Assembly (NCBI GenBank): GCA_002307115.1
Contig: DBTP01000033.1
Span: 3,450 to 18,085, forward strand
DNA length: 14,636 nucleotides
Direction of reading: 5' to 3'
From: Fibrobacter sp. UBA1313
Lineage (GTDB): Bacteria; Fibrobacterota; Fibrobacteria; Fibrobacterales; Fibrobacteraceae
Position numbers and translations under genes: made by a program. Positions 1 to 7,682 of the stretch are shown here, piece by piece; within the stretch, counting starts at the first letter, position 1; every line of letters starts with the position of its first letter. Under the pieces are notes generated by a model that was not told the DNA's origin, made no database searches, and was given only the letters and a program-made list of their open reading frames with translations.

Positions 1-1149
1 AGAGCCGCTTTTATCATGGATAAATTCATGACGTTCTTAGGTCTCCCCGGCAAAGCGTTTGTGCCGATGCTCGTCGGATTCGGCTGTTCCGTGCCCGCAC
101 TCATGGCAACGCGCACCATGGAAAATAAAAGAGACCGATTTCTTTCCATGTTCATCATTCCCTTCATGTCCTGCGGCGCGCGCCTCCCGGTATATGCGCT
201 ATTTGGCGTTGCCTTTTTCGGCAAAAATGCGGGCAATATTATTTTCGGGATTTACCTCGTGGGCATTGTGATTGGAATGCTCTACGGCTTCGTATTAAAG
301 AAAACGCTCTTTCAGGGAAAGGCGACTCCCTTTATTATGGAACTTCCGCCTTACCATGCGCCACGTCTCGATTCGCTTTTGCGTCACGCCTGGTTTCGCC
401 TCAAGGATTTTCTTTTCCGCGCAGGGAAAATTGTGCTCATCATGGTGACCATTCTTGGATTCTTCAGTTCGCTAGGCACGGATGGAACCTTCGGAAACAG
501 TGGCAACGAAAAATCGCTTCTTTCCAAAGCAGGCAAAGCGATATCGCCTATTTTTGAACCCCTGGGTGTCGAAAAAGAAAACTGGCCCGCCTCCGTAGCG
601 CTTCTCACAGGAGTATTCGCAAAAGAAGCGATCGTCGGAACGCTCACCTCTTTATACAAAATCGGAGAGCCGGGTCATACAGAAACGAGCACTCAAAAAG
701 CCGAAGCGTTTTCCCTCGTAAGCTCTGTCTCAGAAGCGTTTATCTCCGTTCCCACAAACATTGTGAATGTGTTCCGTGGATTTTTGGATCCGTTCCGAAG
801 CGATGGTGTCATCGAAGCGAGTGATGACGGCGATGCGGGTGTACTCACCGTGATGCGCGCCAAATTCAGTCACGGGCCCTATCAGGTCCTTGCCTATCTG
901 CTGTTCATTTTACTCTATGTGCCTTGCCTTGCGGCCCTCGGCACTGCATTCAGAGAACTGGGAACCTTTTACGGCATTCTCATGACCGTGTTCCAGACCG
1001 TACTGGGCTGGAGCCTCTCGGTACTCTTCTTCCAAGTGACGGTGGATCGTGACTGGTTGTGGATCGGCGTCTCGCTCGGATCCCTCGCCCTCATGGGAAT
1101 TTCGCTTGTCGTGATGGGACGCAAAACAAAAAAGAACTTCACACTTTGA
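1..1149 (+). CDS. feoB: Ferrous iron transporter FeoB, C-terminal part (5' end outside window)
   Basis: This is the membrane half of FeoB, the GTPase-coupled Fe(II) importer of the inner membrane. The reading frame is already open at base 1, so the gene begins upstream; the ATG at 16 is internal. The first residues match the conserved FeoB core (GLPGKAFVPMLVGFGCSVPA then MATRTMENKRDR). The following hydrophobic segments, the 'PFMSCGARLPVY' segment and the 'MELPPYHAPR' segment are typical of the FeoB gate and C-terminal domains. Further on, 'GVFAKEAIVGTL' is another family signature. The N-terminal G domain lies outside the window, so GTPase motifs cannot be checked. The C terminus is lysine-rich and cytoplasmic-looking. 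A hairpin terminator follows within 60 bases, so feoB ends its transcript here. Identification is confident; substrate is inferred from the family. Confidence 0.95.
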   Translation, partial: RAAFIMDKFMTFLGLPGKAFVPMLVGFGCSVPALMATRTMENKRDRFLSMFIIPFMSCGARLPVYALFGVAFFGKNAGNIIFGIYLVGIVIGMLYGFVLKKTLFQGKATPFIMELPPYHAPRLDSLLRHAWFRLKDFLFRAGKIVLIMVTILGFFSSLGTDGTFGNSGNEKSLLSKAGKAISPIFEPLGVEKENWPASVALLTGVFAKEAIVGTLTSLYKIGEPGHTETSTQKAEAFSLVSSVSEAFISVPTNIVNVFRGFLDPFRSDGVIEASDDGDAGVLTVMRAKFSHGPYQVLAYLLFILLYVPCLAALGTAFRELGTFYGILMTVFQTVLGWSLSVLFFQVTVDRDWLWIGVSLGSLALMGISLVVMGRKTKKNFTL

Positions 1150-1180
1150 ACATCTAAACCGTTTTAAAAATTCATAACTC

Positions 1181-1210
1181 AAAATCCCCGGCGATGACCG
1201 AGGATTTTTG
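1181..1210 (+). terminator. Rho-independent terminator after feoB
   Basis: AAAATCC (1181-1187) pairs with GGATTTT (1202-1208), one C/A mismatch follows, then CGG (1189-1191) pairs with CCG (1198-1200) around a CGATGA loop. On the + strand a T-rich run follows (to about 1214). The A run on the other side gives a shorter T run for the minus strand, so it may also end the lipoprotein transcript that stops at 1247. Confidence 0.75.
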
Positions 1211-1246
1211 TTTTAAAAAGTAGCCGAAAAATGGACGCGCACGCCT

Positions 1247-1978
1247 TTAATTCCAAGGCAAAAGAATGGTATCTTGAACATTCACTTCCAGAACGCGTTT
1301 TCCATCAAGCACCGTCCCTGTCGTATGAGTCACGAGCGTATCCGGCAGAGTACTCCCGGTATCGGGCAAAAGAATCCGCGTCGTATTGGAAAAACACGGA
1401 AGAATTCCCTCATCTTCCTCGGGGCCACAGGCATCTTCGTTGCTCACCCGTTCATCAATAAACACTTCCCCCACGCCCCCATCCAAGCGCCGAATGCGAA
1501 GCGCACTTCCGCGCTCCCCCGAAGATTCCGAAACCAGAACAGCGGGAATCCCCGAAGCCTTCCACAGAATGTGAATCACCTTCGGTTTCAGCGCCACGGA
1601 ATCCGAACAGAAAAGCATCGGTTGAAAATGCCGTAATTTCCCCTGAGTATCCGTCACAAAAGCACCGAGACAATTCGCTCCATTCGCAAAAACATACGCA
1701 ATTTTATTATGAGCGTGACTTTCCGCAAGCACCGCATTTTTCATAGAAAGGGGCGAGTCCACCCCAGCCTGACGAATCAGAATACAACTCGGATTTTCGG
1801 ACCAGGGTGCAATCTGATATTCTGACAAATTGGAATCCAGCAACAGCATCCCTTTATCATCCAATTGCGGTCCCGTTTTCACCATCTGCATAGTTGCATC
1901 CTCTTTCGAGGCCTCGCCACAAGCAAACAGAAAAATACAGACAGACACAAGTAACAGCGGAGTACGAATCATAACCAT
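1247..1978 (-). CDS. Unrecognised lipoprotein, 243 aa
   Basis: I do not recognise the family. The protein starts with a short charged N terminus and a hydrophobic stretch ending in the lipobox LFAC, with the lipidated cysteine at residue 20, so it should be an exported lipoprotein processed by signal peptidase II. The mature part has five further cysteines (in PSC, NCL, FCS, DAC and PCF contexts), which could form disulfides in the periplasm or at the surface. No repeats or polyserine linker are present. An AAGAAGG ribosome site lies six bases before the ATG at 1978, which favours this start over the ATG two codons later. It sits 62 bases downstream of the radical SAM gene on the same strand and may be co-transcribed with it. 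Gene reality is supported by lipobox, ribosome site and length; function is unknown. Confidence 0.8.
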   Translation of the reverse strand: MVMIRTPLLLVSVCIFLFACGEASKEDATMQMVKTGPQLDDKGMLLLDSNLSEYQIAPWSENPSCILIRQAGVDSPLSMKNAVLAESHAHNKIAYVFANGANCLGAFVTDTQGKLRHFQPMLFCSDSVALKPKVIHILWKASGIPAVLVSESSGERGSALRIRRLDGGVGEVFIDERVSNEDACGPEEDEGILPCFSNTTRILLPDTGSTLPDTLVTHTTGTVLDGKRVLEVNVQDTILLPWN

Positions 1979-2040
1979 AAAATACCTTCTTTACAGAACC
2001 CCGTAATCACGCCCTACGGAAAAGCAACGCCTCTCCGGGC

Positions 2041-2925
2041 TCAAAAAGACTGCAAATTTGCTTCCACGCGGGCGACAATCTGATTCCGATTCCCGCTCCA
2101 GTCAGGCGCAATCAGAAGATCATCCGGACTCTCGCCGCTGAATCGTTCAATCGCAACCCCGGGCCCGAGCACCCGAATCACCGAAGCCACCGCATCACAA
2201 TAAGCATCAAAAGAAAGCAGCGCAAACTCCCCCGCCGCATACTGTTCCGCCATTTGAGTCCCGCGCACAATATGAAGCGGATGAATCTTCACCGCGGAAA
2301 TATCCAGATCCCGCACCACCCGCGCCGTCTCCATAAAATCCGAAATCGTCTCCCCCGGAAGCCCGAGAATCAAGTGTGTCGTCACCAAAAGACCGCTACC
2401 CTGCACACGGCGCACCGCCTCCTTAAAATCCCCAACCGAATGTCCCCGATGAATTTTTTCAAGCGTCCGATCATTCGCCGTCTGCAAACCAATCTCCACA
2501 ATCACAGGCTTCTTCTGATTGAATTCCGCAAGGAGGGCAACCGTTGCTTCCGGGAGACAATCGGGCCTAGTACCCACCGCCACACCGGCAATTTCCGGGT
2601 GCTCAAACGCCGGGCTAAAAATTTCCCGCAAACGCTCCACAGGCGCGTAAGTATTCGTGTACGGCTGAAAATAAGCGAGAATCCCCGCCTCCGGATATTT
2701 CGCACGAAGCGGCGGAATGCGCGTCTCCAACTGATCCCTCACCGACACATGCGCGAGATCCCACACCGGACTAAACGACTTATTATTGCAATAGGAACAC
2801 CCGCGAGTCCCTTTCGTTCCATCCAAATTAGGACACGTCATCCCGCCCGAAAGCGGCAACTTGCGCACCCTCTTAAACTGCGGAAAAACCTTCGACAAAA
2901 AATTTCGATACGGAGTATAAAGCAC
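2041..2925 (-). CDS. Radical SAM protein, YhcC/TIGR01212 type
   Basis: The 294-aa protein carries the radical SAM iron-sulfur cysteines as C31, C43 and C46 (CPNLDG...GCSYC). The long spacing between the first two is characteristic of the YhcC/TIGR01212 family rather than the usual CxxxCxxC. Further family segments are 'AYFQPYTNTYAP', 'VGTRPDCLPE', 'EIGLQTANDRTLEKIHRGH' and 'HLILGLPGET'. Length is close to the E. coli homologue (about 309 aa). The family is cytoplasmic; its exact substrate is not established to my knowledge, though it belongs to the same broad superfamily as Elp3-like and oxygen-independent coproporphyrinogen enzymes. The start is a GTG at 2925; an in-frame TGA lies 33 bases upstream (2956-2958) and no good ribosome site is visible, so the exact start is uncertain. 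The lipoprotein gene follows downstream. Confidence 0.9.
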   Translation of the reverse strand: MLYTPYRNFLSKVFPQFKRVRKLPLSGGMTCPNLDGTKGTRGCSYCNNKSFSPVWDLAHVSVRDQLETRIPPLRAKYPEAGILAYFQPYTNTYAPVERLREIFSPAFEHPEIAGVAVGTRPDCLPEATVALLAEFNQKKPVIVEIGLQTANDRTLEKIHRGHSVGDFKEAVRRVQGSGLLVTTHLILGLPGETISDFMETARVVRDLDISAVKIHPLHIVRGTQMAEQYAAGEFALLSFDAYCDAVASVIRVLGPGVAIERFSGESPDDLLIAPDWSGNRNQIVARVEANLQSF

Positions 2926-3187
2926 AGAGCAAAGATACTTATTAGAAATTCATTCCGTATCTTTCCAGACATCCACCTCTCACGCGTTCCCGTGAAATCA
3001 AGCGACGTTTTCAGTAACAGGCCAAAAACAAAGGAACGCCTCGATCAAAATGAGATCCACAGAATGGACGCAAACACCTGGCAGCTCCACAATCTCAGCG
3101 CAGAAAGATACTCCAAAGCATAGCCATGGAACCCCAAAGCCCCGCGCAAAGCACCAGGAATTTTTTTGACAAAAAACATCTGATTCT

Positions 3188-3277
3188 GGGCGTGCCCGGA
3201 CATACGTCCGGTCGGGTGCTAGTCGCCCCGGTGGGGCTCCCCGGGCCACAAGGTCCCGGCACAGTCGTGTAACGCCC
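3188..3277. repeat. GC-rich element able to form a branched multi-hairpin structure
   Basis: The ends pair with each other: GGGCGT (3188-3193) with ACGCCC (3272-3277). Inside are at least three hairpins: CCGGAC/GTCCGG around ATAC (3196-3211, perfect 6 bp), GCCCC/GGGGC around GGT (about 3225-3237), and GGGCC/GGTCC around ACAA (3243-3256, one G-T pair). An alternative longer pairing of GTGCCCGG (3192-3199) with CCGGCAC (3256-3262) is possible. This layout suggests an intergenic repeat or structured RNA. Only one copy is in the window, so repeat status is inferred. Strand is undetermined. Confidence 0.45.
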
Positions 3278-3409
3278 CCTCACGCAACGCACACATTGGA
3301 GGCCATTTCATCCCATTACATTTTACAAGCGCAACTGCGGCATCATAGCGAATTTGCCGCGCACTTGCTGTAGAAACGTCATAAGGGCACGGCGAAGTCT
3401 AGCACGAAG

Positions 3410-3442
3410 TGCAACACAACTACAACTATATGGTGTGTTGCA
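3410..3442. repeat. 9-bp perfect inverted repeat
   Basis: TGCAACACA (3410-3418) and TGTGTTGCA (3434-3442) are exact reverse complements separated by 15 bases. It could be a hairpin, an operator or the end of a degraded mobile element. No T run follows, so it is not a standard terminator. Confidence 0.5.
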
Positions 3443-3513
3443 ATGGGAAAATATTCTACACCAAAGGCCAAAATTCATTTTAAAATTACATACAAAATAA
3501 CAATACCGCCTAA

Positions 3514-3531
3514 CTTTAATTGCAATTAAAG
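3514..3531. repeat. 18-bp perfect palindrome at the end of the CotH-ASST-SUMF1 unit
   Basis: CTTTAATTGCAATTAAAG reads the same on both strands and begins 6 bases beyond the stop codon of the SUMF1-like lipoprotein gene. On the minus strand it is followed by a T-rich but interrupted stretch. It could be a weak terminator, an mRNA-end stabiliser or a protein-binding site. It has no loop, which argues against a classical terminator. Confidence 0.5.
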
Positions 3532-3537
3532 GTACCC

Positions 3538-4632
3538 CTAAAGCACTTTTTTAACCAGACGGAACCCTACGCCATATTCTTTATAGGCCGTGTAGTAATA
3601 AGTTCTGTTGCTGGAGCGAAGAAACATGGCATATCCCATCCAATTGCCGCCACGCTTATGAAGTGCATCCATATCATTACTGAATGTCGAGGCATCTTGA
3701 GGATCCGTAACCGCAGCAGAAGCGTATTCATGCCAATCCCATGCATCATTGACAAATTCGGAAAGATTGCCGCTCATGTCATAAAGCTTATAGGCATTGG
3801 GAAGTTTTGTGGCCACTTCGTGGGGGCCATAACCTTCAGCATCGGTGCCTAAATCATTGGAATTCACTTTCCAGACGGCATACTCTGAAACAAGAGCGCT
3901 GTCTGTATCGGATAGAGGCATACTAAAGGCACCCCAGTAGAAGTCCGTTGTTGTACCGCCGCGTGCAGCGAATTCCCATTCCGCTTCTGTGGGAAGACGG
4001 TAACCGCTTGCAGAGTAATCCGTAGTAAAGGATTGGTCTGTATTGATGGTGTATGCAGGGGTAAGTCCCTCCAATGTACTTCGCGCATTTGCATAAAGCG
4101 CAATGTAATAAGGGAAAGCAATGTTCGCTGGATAATTGTCCCCAGAAGGCATGTGAGCCACATCGTGTGAAGTACTCCAGCTCGTCTGAATCGAACTGAG
4201 AACATCTGATTCCCCTGCTGCGGTGAGTGTAGCCACCACTTGAGCTTGAGTGACTTCTGTTTCATCCATCATAAAATCATAGGAGAAAGTGACAGAATGA
4301 ACGGTATCCTCCAGTGTGCCATTTTGAATAATCAGGTTGTCAAACAAAGCACCATCCGCAGCACTATTATAGATGTCGTTGAGATTTGCCCCCATACTGA
4401 ATGTTACCGCAGCCGAAGGAATCTTCTGCTGATTCGGTCCATAAATAATGGATACTTCCATGCTGGACGAAGAAAGTAAAACCTCAGAAGATGAGGATTG
4501 CAACTCGTTGGAAGAGGATAGTAATTCTTCTGAAGACGAAGATTGTGATTCCTCTGAAGACGAGGAATTATCTCCTCCGCAAGCAAAAAGCATGGGGAGA
4601 AGCGTAAAGGAAAGAAGATATTTTATATTCAT
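3538..4632 (-). CDS. SUMF1/FGE-fold surface lipoprotein with acidic serine-rich linker, cysteine-less core
   Basis: The 364-aa product has a signal peptide with lipobox LFAC and lipidated cysteine at residue 18. Residues 23-60 form a serine-run/acidic linker with a period of 7-8 (SSSSEESQ, SSSSEELL, SSSNELQ, SSSSEVLL...). Residues about 64-364 are a formylglycine-generating-enzyme-like (SUMF1) domain: 'DETEVTQAQ', 'YRLPTEAEWEFAARGG', 'YDMSGNLSEFVND', 'KRGGNW' and the terminal 'GFRLVK'. Cysteine 18 is the only cysteine in the protein, so the catalytic cysteine pair of true FGE enzymes is absent and sulfatase activation is unlikely. In Fibrobacter-type genomes such domains are common on lipoproteins and are probably structural or binding modules. 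A GAGG ribosome site precedes the ATG at 4632. The gene starts 17 bases after the arylsulfotransferase-like gene stop, so it is the last gene of a tight operon. Confidence 0.9.
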   Translation of the reverse strand: MNIKYLLSFTLLPMLFACGGDNSSSSEESQSSSSEELLSSSNELQSSSSEVLLSSSSMEVSIIYGPNQQKIPSAAVTFSMGANLNDIYNSAADGALFDNLIIQNGTLEDTVHSVTFSYDFMMDETEVTQAQVVATLTAAGESDVLSSIQTSWSTSHDVAHMPSGDNYPANIAFPYYIALYANARSTLEGLTPAYTINTDQSFTTDYSASGYRLPTEAEWEFAARGGTTTDFYWGAFSMPLSDTDSALVSEYAVWKVNSNDLGTDAEGYGPHEVATKLPNAYKLYDMSGNLSEFVNDAWDWHEYASAAVTDPQDASTFSNDMDALHKRGGNWMGYAMFLRSSNRTYYYTAYKEYGVGFRLVKKVL

Positions 4633-4649
4633 TTTTTCCTCAAACAGAG

Positions 4650-6170
4650 TTAATGGATAACCATAACCGTATGATAATTGGTGGTTTTATTGGGTTGGAC
4701 AATATTGATAAAATAAACGCCTGTTGCCCATGATGTCGTATTTAGTTTATACTCACTGGCCTGAATAAAGCCATTAAACTTAACAACACCATGAATATCA
4801 GCAATACTTACATGGCTATTGGGAATAAGATCATTGAGGTAAATCTGATTATGATTCGCCTTAAATTGGAAATTGGACTTATTGACCATAGGAGAAATAG
4901 CTGAAGTTACAGAGCTAGAGGAATATTCCATTTCCGAACTCGAAGAACTGGAAGAGACCCCGATTTCTGAACTGGAGCTACTGTTACCACAGGCCATCGC
5001 ATTGTAGAGGGCAATCGCCTCCGCATCGTTGGCCTTAACTCCTGCAAGAAGACGTCCCCCGCAAACGGGATAACGGTGAAGGCCATTTTGCCCTGCACTA
5101 GTCCAAGTGCCGACAGAACTTGCCTTAGTCTGAGTCGCACCCACAGTGGCATCAAATTCGTAGGCTGTATAACTCTCGTTAGAATAAGTAACAACCCAGT
5201 TACCATTGAAAATTTTATCAATACCTCCAGAGTTAGTAAAACTCGAATTATTATTTGTCCCACTGAAAACGATTTTGTACTGCCATTCGCCACTACTACT
5301 GAGAGAATAAGTGGGGGTGACTTCGTAACCTGTAGCGTAATTTGAATTTGCAGGGGAGATATTGGCGTAGAAAATAATATTGCCAGCTCCGGGGTAACCT
5401 GGCTTTACCCAGCGGGCACTGTGAACCGCCTGATCAGCATATTGGGTTCCTCCAGAAGCCCCATAGTTTGAGGGTTTACCAATACGCCACAGAATATCTC
5501 CACTCGTTCCTTTTGCTGTTGTAGAATCAATAGCATGATTAATTACAAAAACTTCCTGAACCTGATGGGAACTGAATACAATTCGATTGGAGCTGGTATC
5601 AAGATCCACGTTATTGACATGATAAGGATCATTGCTTGAAGAACCTCTTTTGAGTTTTGTGGCACTATTGGACCCCTCATGATCATTGGTATGCCATGCC
5701 CAAATAACTTTGTTCTGCTGAGGATCAAATTCAACAAGACGTTCCCCACAAGTTCCATTGTACGTTTCAGCGACAACGGCTAATACAGTTCCTTTGTCCG
5801 TAAGGGTTATGGCATGATGAGGTGTTCCCCCTCCCAATTGAGCGGTGGTGATGGTCCGAATGGTATTACCATTCCAATCCAACTCCACAATATTTCCCCA
5901 TGCAGCGCCTTGATTGCAGGAGGATCCCCCCATCCCCCCACCGCCGCCTGTTGTTGACGATGTTGTGTACCAGACGGTCCCGCTGTCAGACATATGAGCG
6001 GAATAAGGACTTGACACACTCCACGTTTGAATGGTTGTGCTGTTGTCATTACTGACCAATTTGGTTTCGCGACCTCCGTAAGTAAACGTGAGCGCATCGG
6101 CTTTAGCAGCGAATGAATCAGCAATGAAAAAGACCAGAGTTATGGCGACAAGCCTTAATGTTGTTGGCAT
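4650..6170 (-). CDS. Secreted arylsulfotransferase (ASST)-family protein with polyserine linker and type IX-like C-terminal domain
   Basis: The 506-aa protein has a signal peptide (residues 1 to about 22), then a beta-propeller-like domain (about 28-395) with ASST-family landmarks: 'VWYTT', 'GTPHHAITLTDKGTVL' (H118, H119), 'VIWAWHTNDH', 'DPYHVNNVDLDTSSNRIVFSSH' (H184, H202), 'GDILWRIG', 'VHSARWV' (H250) and 'GLHRYP' (H365). ASST enzymes move sulfate between phenolic compounds through a catalytic histidine; which histidine would serve here cannot be settled by eye. Residues 397-420 are serine runs with Glu (SSSSSEIGVSSSSSSSEMEYSSSS). Residues about 433-506 look like a short beta-rich sorting tail ('VSIADIHGVVKFNG...TGVYFINI'). 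Seven cysteine-poor but glycine-rich residues near 75-79 (GGGGG) form an unusual loop. A GGAGAG ribosome site precedes the ATG at 6170, only 12 bases after the cotH-like stop. Enzymatic activity is inferred from family only. Confidence 0.85.
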   Translation of the reverse strand: MPTTLRLVAITLVFFIADSFAAKADALTFTYGGRETKLVSNDNSTTIQTWSVSSPYSAHMSDSGTVWYTTSSTTGGGGGMGGSSCNQGAAWGNIVELDWNGNTIRTITTAQLGGGTPHHAITLTDKGTVLAVVAETYNGTCGERLVEFDPQQNKVIWAWHTNDHEGSNSATKLKRGSSSNDPYHVNNVDLDTSSNRIVFSSHQVQEVFVINHAIDSTTAKGTSGDILWRIGKPSNYGASGGTQYADQAVHSARWVKPGYPGAGNIIFYANISPANSNYATGYEVTPTYSLSSSGEWQYKIVFSGTNNNSSFTNSGGIDKIFNGNWVVTYSNESYTAYEFDATVGATQTKASSVGTWTSAGQNGLHRYPVCGGRLLAGVKANDAEAIALYNAMACGNSSSSSEIGVSSSSSSSEMEYSSSSVTSAISPMVNKSNFQFKANHNQIYLNDLIPNSHVSIADIHGVVKFNGFIQASEYKLNTTSWATGVYFINIVQPNKTTNYHTVMVIH

Positions 6171-6182
6171 AAAGTCTCTCCT

Positions 6183-7682
6183 TTAGAGGTTATTGTATTT
6201 TAAAATGCGAGCATTTTGTTGCGTTTGAATACGAATAAGAATCATCCCTTTGGGAAGAACAGGGATAGGAATCATGAATTGGCTGGTTTGAATGACTCCA
6301 AGACGCTCGCCATTGGTTTTAAAAAACTCAACCTGAATTCTTTTATTTGAGGAAATATTGGAAAGAATGATCTGTCCATTATAAATGCTGACCCTAAAAG
6401 ACGATAAAGACGAAACTCTCAGCGCTTCGTAATCCTCAGGGAGAATACTCTGCAGTTCCTTAAGAAGAAAGGCATTCCGGGTTGTGGAAAATTCGATTAA
6501 TCCAGGAATGCTTCCTGAGGCCGTTCTTAGTTTGGAAGTAAGATTAGTGGAAAAATCGGAAAGAGAGTAAAATTTGTTTGGATCGGCTTCAACAAAGGTT
6601 TGAATTGTATTCACATATTGGTCTATAGATTTTTGAATTGAATCCGTAGAAGCATAAGTATTGATCATATTTTTGATATAGGAAAGATATTTATACTGGA
6701 AATCCTGACATTTCATTAATTGATTAAATAAGGGCCTGTCAGAAATATTGCTTGTGCTTATGGCACTTTGATTATAAACATCCCACCCATTGGAATAGCC
6801 TCCAAAAGCGAGGTTGAGATCCCAGGGAAGAAAGTTCATATAGCCATCGGAATTAGTTTGATAGAGATAAAAATTGCGACCGCTTCCAACGTAGGAATCA
6901 AAATGTGAAAGTGTCATGATAAAGGCAAGAAAAGGAGCGATATTATCTGGGTCCATGTAGTTTGTGTAAGTACTACAAAAAGTTTCACTATCAGAATTGT
7001 TGATGTAGTTGAGGAAAGCAATCATACCCGACCAATCATTGGTCTCTTCATTGGTTTTAAGTTCGAGTTGCGAAGCGTAGAGGCTTGGATCTGTACCACT
7101 ATATACAAGAGAAGCTCCGGCATCACTGGCTTTAAATAAGTTGAGCGAATCATTTGTAAAATATTTTCCGAGAAACTGTTTATCAATTTGTTCTATTTGT
7201 GTATACAGGCCAATAAGTTCTGATCCAATGGTGATCGTGGCAAAGGTTGATCGAGGAGAATGCATATATTTGGCGGCGATATTATAGGCGATTTTTTCGC
7301 GAAGAAAAGTAGGGTCGCCATAGTTATTGCTGAAGTTTAAAATTTTAATCCCATAATATTTTTGACCACTGATAAACTCGTTGAATTTTATTTTAAAAGG
7401 CTTTTTGGGTGAGGTTCCTGCGGCATTGTAGGAAGAGTTTCCTTTGTAACAAACACCCACGCTATCAATTGTAATTTTTCCATCAGAAAACTTGGCTGGA
7501 ATATAGCCAGCATCATTTGTGTAGTTTGTTTCAAGTTGAGTTTTCCAATCAGAAGCATAAAATGTCAGGGTGTACTCATGAACCGCAGAATCGTCAAAAA
7601 GGATATCTGTAGAATCGCTTTGTACAGCGGCAAAGCTAATGCTCACCGCAAAAAGTGGTGCGATAAACGGCATCCATTTCAT
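6183..7682 (-). CDS. Secreted CotH-type kinase-fold protein
   Basis: The 499-aa product starts with a signal peptide (MKWMPFIAPLFAVSISFA). The CotH kinase domain covers about residues 25-340: 'VCYKGNSSYN', 'KKPFKIKFNEF', 'NFSNNYGDPTFLREKIAYNI', 'IGLYTQIEQID', 'GRNFYLYQ' and the acidic metal-binding-like 'NFLPWDLNLAFGG'. CotH of Bacillus spores is a secreted protein kinase that phosphorylates serines in coat proteins, but many bacterial members are associated with cell-surface or polysaccharide functions. The last 70 residues ('VSIYNGQIILSN...PKGMILIRIQ') resemble a type IX sorting tail. There is no polyserine linker here, unlike the two genes downstream. The open frame extends four codons further to an ATG at 7694, but that extension lies inside a 17-bp tandem duplication, and the signal peptide begins naturally at 7682. 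It is the first gene of the minus-strand unit and visibly more AT-rich than the genes on either side. Confidence 0.88.
   Translation of the reverse strand: MKWMPFIAPLFAVSISFAAVQSDSTDILFDDSAVHEYTLTFYASDWKTQLETNYTNDAGYIPAKFSDGKITIDSVGVCYKGNSSYNAAGTSPKKPFKIKFNEFISGQKYYGIKILNFSNNYGDPTFLREKIAYNIAAKYMHSPRSTFATITIGSELIGLYTQIEQIDKQFLGKYFTNDSLNLFKASDAGASLVYSGTDPSLYASQLELKTNEETNDWSGMIAFLNYINNSDSETFCSTYTNYMDPDNIAPFLAFIMTLSHFDSYVGSGRNFYLYQTNSDGYMNFLPWDLNLAFGGYSNGWDVYNQSAISTSNISDRPLFNQLMKCQDFQYKYLSYIKNMINTYASTDSIQKSIDQYVNTIQTFVEADPNKFYSLSDFSTNLTSKLRTASGSIPGLIEFSTTRNAFLLKELQSILPEDYEALRVSSLSSFRVSIYNGQIILSNISSNKRIQVEFFKTNGERLGVIQTSQFMIPIPVLPKGMILIRIQTQQNARILKYNNL

Larger units (their letters stand above)
2926..3537. 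other. Gene-free region, 612 bases, with structured elements
   Basis: This stretch separates two minus-strand units. It must hold the promoter of the radical SAM gene and the downstream end of the CotH-ASST-SUMF1 unit. I see no credible gene: the short open frames have no ribosome site or recognisable protein. It contains a small inverted repeat (TCACG 2980-2984 with CGTGA 2991-2995), a T7/A6 near-palindrome at 3162-3176, a GC-rich branched element at 3188-3277, a 9-bp inverted repeat at 3410-3442 and an 18-bp palindrome at 3514-3531, the last four listed separately or in the findings. The GC-rich part differs sharply in composition from the AT-rich DNA to its right. Confidence 0.6.

Noticed and set aside
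2254..3123. 289-codon open frame on the + strand
   Set aside because: It lies mostly antisense to the radical SAM gene, the product is abnormally rich in Arg, His and Pro, and it has no recognisable domain.
3166..3171. TTGACA on the + strand as a -35 box
   Set aside because: It is part of a T7/A6 near-palindrome and there is no -10 hexamer at a suitable distance; no + strand gene follows.
4459..4566. Short repeated motif (tct/gaa-rich) that looks like a microsatellite or array
   Set aside because: It is the DNA of the serine/glutamate linker of the lipoprotein; unit sequences vary at the codon level and there are no spacers, so it is neither a CRISPR array nor a simple tandem repeat.
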